Shown piece after piece: positions 61,901 through 64,000 of a stretch of 64,000 nt of DNA. The stretch is from positions 1 through 64,000 of the forward strand of contig JAFRHL010000051.1 in NCBI GenBank assembly GCA_017433295.1, written 5' to 3'. The stretch's first letter is position 1. Each line of letters opens with the position of its first letter. A program made the translations under genes and the position numbers. The notes under the pieces were generated by a model. That model was not told where the DNA came from. It did not search any database and saw only the letters and a program-made list of their open reading frames with translations. The DNA is from Eubacterium sp. GTDB taxonomy: Bacteria > Bacillota > Clostridia > Lachnospirales > Lachnospiraceae.

Positions 61901-63993
61901 TGGCAAAGCTGAATGACCAGGAGCGGAAAGACGATGTGGTGACCTTTGAACAGCTTGGAGTAGACCGGCTCTTTGTGGATGAATCCCATAATTTCAAAAA
62001 CCTCTTCCTCTATACAAAGATGCGGAATGTGGCAGGTATTTCCCAGACAGATGCCCAGAAATCTTCAGATATGTTCATGAAATGCCAGTATTTAGACGAA
62101 CTCACCGGAGGGAAGGGAGTGACCTTTGCCACGGGCACCCCGGTCAGCAATTCCATGGTCGAACTGTATACCATCATGCGTTACCTGCAATATGATACCT
62201 TGCAGAAGCTTGGCCTCTATCACTTTGATTCCTGGGCAGCTTCTTTTGGGGAAACAGTAACAGCCATCGAGCTGTCACCGGAAGGGACGGGCTACCGGGC
62301 AAAAACACGCTTTGCCCGTTTTTTCAACCTTCCGGAGCTGATCTCCCTCTTTAAGGAGGCAGCAGATGTGCAGACAGCAGACATGCTGGATCTTCCCGTA
62401 CCGGAAGCCGAATACATCAATGAAGTCTTACGTCCCAGCCAGATCCAGAAAGACATGGTCGCATCCTTTGCTGACCGGGCAGAGGTGGTCCGAAATGGCG
62501 GTGTGGATGCCAAAGTGGACAACATGCTCAAGATCACAAACGATGGAAGGAAATGTGCCTTGGACCAGAGGCTCATTAATGACATGCTCCCCGATGAACC
62601 CGAGAGTAAAGTCAACCTCTGTGTGAAAAATGTCTACGATGTCTGGAAGGAAACCGGGACTGACCGACTTACCCAGCTGATATTCTGTGACCTTTCTACA
62701 CCGAAAGCAGACGGAAGCTTCAATGTCTACGATGATATCCGGGAAAAGCTGTCTGCAAGGGGAGTTCCCCGGGAGGAGATCGTTTTTATCCATGAAGCCA
62801 ATACAGAGACCAGGAAAGCAGAGCTCTTTGCAAAGGTCCGTTCCGGCCAGGTCCGGATCCTTCTGGGGTCCACCCCGAAACTGGGAGCCGGGACCAACGT
62901 CCAGGACAGGCTGATAGCCCTCCATCACCTGGACTGCCCCTGGAAGCCCTCTGACCTTGAGCAGCAGGAAGGGCGGATCCTCCGGCAGGGGAACCGGAAC
63001 CCTAAGGTCAGGATTTTCCGCTATGTGACAGAGGGGACCTTTGATGCCTATATGTGGCAGATCCTTGAGAACAAGCAGAAGTTCATCTCCCAGATCATGA
63101 CCTCCAAATCCCCGGTCCGGGCCTGTGAGGATGTGGATGATGCCGCCCTTTCCTATGCAGAGATTAAAGCCCTTGCTACCGGCAACCCTTATATCAAGGA
63201 AAAAATGGATCTGGATATCCAGGTCAGCAAGCTGAAACTTTTAAAGGCAAGCCACACCAGCAACCGTTACCGGCTGGAGACCGATATCGCCAAACGCTAC
63301 CCTCTGGAGATCGCTGCAGCCAAAGAGCGGATCGAAGGCCTTACCAAAGATGCCAAAGCGGCAGCCCCGGTGATCGAAAAAGACAAAGATGACTTTTCCA
63401 TGGTAATCGGCGGTAAGGAATATACCGACAGGAAGGAAGCAGGTACCGCCCTGATCGCTGCCTGTGCCGGATTAAAAGCCGTGGGGTCCGGGGGTACAGT
63501 CGGGGATTATCAGGGATTTTCCCTCTCTTCTTCCTTTGACAGTTTCTTTCAGACCTACAGGCTTACCATCAAACGCCAGTGCAGCTATACCATCGAAGTC
63601 GGCAGGGATCCATACGGGAATATCCAGCGTATCAATAATGCTTTATCCGGTATCACAAAACAGCTGACCGAAACAGAACAGAAGCTTGAAAACCTGAACA
63701 GGCAGCTTGCTACTGCAAAGGAAGAAGTGGCAAAACCCTTCCCCCAGGAAGAAGAGTTAAAGGCGAAAAATGAGAGGCTTGCTGAGCTAAACAGCCTTCT
63801 TAACATGGATGAGAGGGATGCTGCAGGAACCTTGGGCCTTGATGAAGAAACCGAGGTAAACGTTTCCGAAGTTGAGTCCAGGATCGCTGACCGAAAACCG
63901 TCCGTCCTTGACCGCCTGCAGGAGAAAAAAGAGGCCGTCTCAAATTCACTGGAAAAGGGTACAAAATCCAGGAAGCTGGCTCCAGCCTTGTAA
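55981..63993 (+). CDS. Giant methylase-helicase (LtrC/SNF2-like) of the ICE
   Basis: A 2,670-residue protein. The N-terminal part (1-280) has FGDTLLIHAQKPEATACAEL and NRGAKGIALID, an ArdC/LtrC-like region. A disordered linker (about 280-430) follows. Then come an N6-methylase-like domain (EPSCGIGNF near 1167, GNVPFG near 1231) and a SNF2/DEAD helicase (GAGKT near 1838, VDESHN near 1999, EQQEGRILRQGNRNPK near 2330), and a coiled-coil end finishing SVLDRLQEKKEAVSN. It may protect or remodel entering DNA. NVPF replaces the usual NPPF. GAGGAGG precedes ATG 55981. The linker DNA also encodes TnpV in another frame. Confidence 0.9.
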   Translation: MAKYNDIRRLAGQHAKEITRFPRDYLDYLDTAARLYRYDFGDTLLIHAQKPEATACAELEIWNNRMGRWVNRGAKGIALIDDSTHRKALRYVFDLSDTHMVKGGRSPWLWQLTPEMEIPIMDHLVDTYDLDPSDIRTVPDAIREIVRLYTEDSLRDAMDGLGYELHDSLLEGMDEDALSHSFKFLLEHSAFYMIMRRCRLEPLAYLSAEDFQGITDYNTLSVLSFLGNGVHDIAEPVLRDIGRTLMRLYQEKAREEKQKELDNSFNTGYNEFNTLNQESIEQEGADGHDTEDGDHIPAQRGLPLPQPDHRRESPDLWEIWDAEGELSTGEPEELVPEHEPDGEIARAPAGNRQEGSREDGTDHGSDSGEGEGNTGTESQGHDGMDTADEQHPQPGRGDRPGGISLQLTDNDEWRDIDGAEDELPSAFSLPEYPSTEVQKRKITERVQALFAVQIPISADMVDEILRTGSNHTGSQLRLIFQFMSEQTPEEYTDFVKREYGRGGKGLVIRGREYSVWFDEPGMQIAVGHSVEDKMLDKALLSWEDISERIRQLLLQGEYAPQPVLDAARDNAVKEHAQVLAYMEREMDKEVAQIVFGDTEMFAGGFPDVTDKISTYLSSPSNVDELVERLSGLAAAWRDEPDIMRSRFYNPERVLKQFVNFAKERIPFDAREGFAWEELKVFITQDEIDAFLADGGPYSDGRLSTYSFYLRHEDEKERIDYIRNRYGTGGRSHALSGADDSHADYDAKGLRLERGNYGNPKASVLLTWPKVAKRVDYLIKNDRFLTAGDHARIPAYERGQMARQVILFYSRLPEDIHRPFTRELFNDTSIKEVTVMLSEPENTDHLLSMMDEALASLPLDYEGYEQKVRILSQIHSYADGDFTIFPQHVVEPEPWSPSRQQLSFFDLVTAPLEQSMEESGEAEKEPGQEPGQEAGETDHGSADGIFVGTEEQEEPDKELSVENPVDQPIPLNGAIYIEGREFRIDNVDYDRGVVSLQDMTMAREARYPIFREEPLERVRTLLREEGIKDQEDFQNHGEPDEHETAHEPVNFRITADDLGAGSPKAKFNANMEAIYLLKALEDEGRLANAKEQEVLSGYVGWGGLPQAFDLENKDWEEEAREVKSILNPEEYRAARASTLNAFYTPPTVIKAMYETLQRMGLSSGNVLEPSCGIGNFMGLVPDGMQDIRMYGVELDSISGRIAAQLYQKNRIAIRGFEETDFPDSFFDCVIGNVPFGQYKVPDRRYDRLGFLVHDYFIAKALDLTRPGGVVAVLTSSGTMDKLSESVREYLAGRADLLGAVRLPDNAFMRNANTRVVADILFFQKRDRAPLTLPDWVHLADTPEGYRVNSYFVEHPEMVLGKFTMESTQYGRQELTVKAFEGAVLASQLAEAVRGIEGTIEEAELTDSEIDDETEISIPADPEVKNFGYANVNGEVYYRENSRMHLMDLPVRTKERILGMIGIRDATQELLDLQMNDGSDAEVKILQDRLTDLYDSFTASYGLISSTANRRAFAQDSSYCLLASLEILDEEGKLLRKADIFSKRTIRRAEPVTSVDTPSEALALSIGEKAGVDLPFMSGLCGKTEEEIIQDLSGVIFKNPLTEQFETSDEYLSGNVREKLSIAKDFAARDPDYQVNVEYLARIQPKDLDASEIEVRLGATWVDPAYVQQFMEETFQTPWYLAAKEIRVEFSPVNGQWNVSGKTKDPGNALVNSTYGTGRASAYRLLEDALNLRDTKLYDTVEDAEGKEHRVLNKKETMLAQQKQEMIREKFKEWIFSDMDRREDLCRTYNELFNSIRPREYDGSHIRFVGMSPEITLMDHQKNAVAHILYGHNTLLAHCVGAGKTFQMVAAGMESRRLGLARKCLYVVPNHLTEQWGSDFLRLYPGANILVATKKDFEPANRKKFCSRIATGDYDAVIIGHTQFERIPLSRERQMASIRKQIDDIEMAIEDAADQEGTRYSIKQMEKTRKALEVRLAKLNDQERKDDVVTFEQLGVDRLFVDESHNFKNLFLYTKMRNVAGISQTDAQKSSDMFMKCQYLDELTGGKGVTFATGTPVSNSMVELYTIMRYLQYDTLQKLGLYHFDSWAASFGETVTAIELSPEGTGYRAKTRFARFFNLPELISLFKEAADVQTADMLDLPVPEAEYINEVLRPSQIQKDMVASFADRAEVVRNGGVDAKVDNMLKITNDGRKCALDQRLINDMLPDEPESKVNLCVKNVYDVWKETGTDRLTQLIFCDLSTPKADGSFNVYDDIREKLSARGVPREEIVFIHEANTETRKAELFAKVRSGQVRILLGSTPKLGAGTNVQDRLIALHHLDCPWKPSDLEQQEGRILRQGNRNPKVRIFRYVTEGTFDAYMWQILENKQKFISQIMTSKSPVRACEDVDDAALSYAEIKALATGNPYIKEKMDLDIQVSKLKLLKASHTSNRYRLETDIAKRYPLEIAAAKERIEGLTKDAKAAAPVIEKDKDDFSMVIGGKEYTDRKEAGTALIAACAGLKAVGSGGTVGDYQGFSLSSSFDSFFQTYRLTIKRQCSYTIEVGRDPYGNIQRINNALSGITKQLTETEQKLENLNRQLATAKEEVAKPFPQEEELKAKNERLAELNSLLNMDERDAAGTLGLDEETEVNVSEVESRIADRKPSVLDRLQEKKEAVSNSLEKGTKSRKLAPAL
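56843..57202 (+). CDS. tnpV: TnpV-family protein nested out of frame inside the helicase gene
   Basis: A 119-residue frame, one base shifted from the helicase frame. It has the TnpV pattern: ITYQRKGDYLFPNLTIEE, LTYGKYGMLRENYLRENRRN, LTGKLPEHLREIDRKAAERM, VTQELKARDMMEWIQRMNNI and RSRAEEIVLAELVYS at the end. AAGGAG (56828-56833) lies 9 bases before ATG 56843 and 3 before an earlier in-frame ATG at 56837. The helicase reads the same DNA as a low-complexity linker of about 120 residues. TnpV is a small transposon protein of unknown role. Confidence 0.78.
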   Translation: MTQRMEITYQRKGDYLFPNLTIEESPLTYGKYGMLRENYLRENRRNWYRSMSLTGKLPEHLREIDRKAAERMEQITDQIAVKEKVTQELKARDMMEWIQRMNNIRSRAEEIVLAELVYS

Positions 63994-64000
63994 TCTGATT

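Overview
The window is the backbone of a large integrative and conjugative element (ICE) from a Gram-positive gut bacterium, most likely a Clostridia/Lachnospiraceae relative. The evidence is family membership: a Tn1549/CTn-type conjugation module (VirD4, Maff2, CD1112-type VirB6, PrgI, CD1110-type VirB4, NlpC/P60 hydrolase, DUF4315, CD1107/DUF4366, TopB, giant methylase-helicase), a RepA-type initiator, an LPxTG surface protein, strong AGGAGG ribosome binding sites and medium GC. The taxon is an inference. I see no complete tRNA, no rRNA, no CRISPR array and no ordinary IS transposase.

Layout. (1) 1-780: a 44-bp tRNA-Arg(CCT) 3'-end fragment, probably an attachment-site core, inside a dense array of GCTAA/TTAGC motifs, then a leader terminator. 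(2) 0.8-7.0 kb, + strand: parB-parA-parB, a broken repA-like copy, repA with 23-bp iterons inside its coding sequence, a DUF5688-like protein, a small membrane protein and two tandem paralogues. (3) 7.1-12.3 kb, - strand: a defence island with a two-subunit restriction-modification system (nuclease-methylase fusion plus specificity subunit), a truncated AlbA_2/Schlafen-like gene, and a TIR + membrane-macro pair that looks like type II Thoeris. (4) 12.5-16 kb: a regulatory block (XRE repressor, ImmA/IrrE protease, dead LexA/UmuD-like protein with an RNA-polymerase-alpha-CTD-like tail, YolD-like protein, small zinc ribbons) with face-to-face promoters. (5) 16-18 kb: strongly structured, mostly non-coding DNA around a sigma-factor-like gene. 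(6) 18-25 kb: a 2,364-residue sortase-anchored adhesin with seven VaFE-type repeats. (7) 25.3-63.99 kb: the conjugation module, split by a 14.6-kb insertion.

The insertion (26,821-41,464) is a Tn4451-like mobilizable element with a large serine recombinase, SSB, PD-(D/E)XK nuclease, secreted Ig-like protein, candidate oriT, DUF3847 protein, MobA/MobL relaxase, AT-rich HNH-like cargo gene, toprim-helicase primase, DinJ-YafQ and TnpW. It sits inside virD4 just after the Walker A motif. Joining the two flanks at a shared CCGAA restores the reading frame. The 3' half of virD4 also carries a separate frame-shifting deletion that seems to remove the Walker B region, so the ICE's own coupling protein looks inactive.

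How the parts work together: RepA and ParAB would stabilise the excised circle; XRE-ImmA would control induction; VirB4/VirB6/PrgI/Maff2/NlpC would form the mating channel; TopB and the giant helicase would process DNA; the adhesin would promote contact; the restriction system, Thoeris and two toxin-antitoxin pairs would protect host and element. With virD4 broken, self-transfer probably needs a coupling protein supplied in trans. The ICE's relaxase and integrase are not in view and may lie beyond 64,000. The most interesting observations are a tnpV gene nested out of frame inside the helicase gene, the Thoeris-like pair, two compact structured-RNA candidates at 16.3-16.6 kb, the candidate oriT, and a shared C-terminal SVLDRL-x-EKK tail on two transfer-region proteins.
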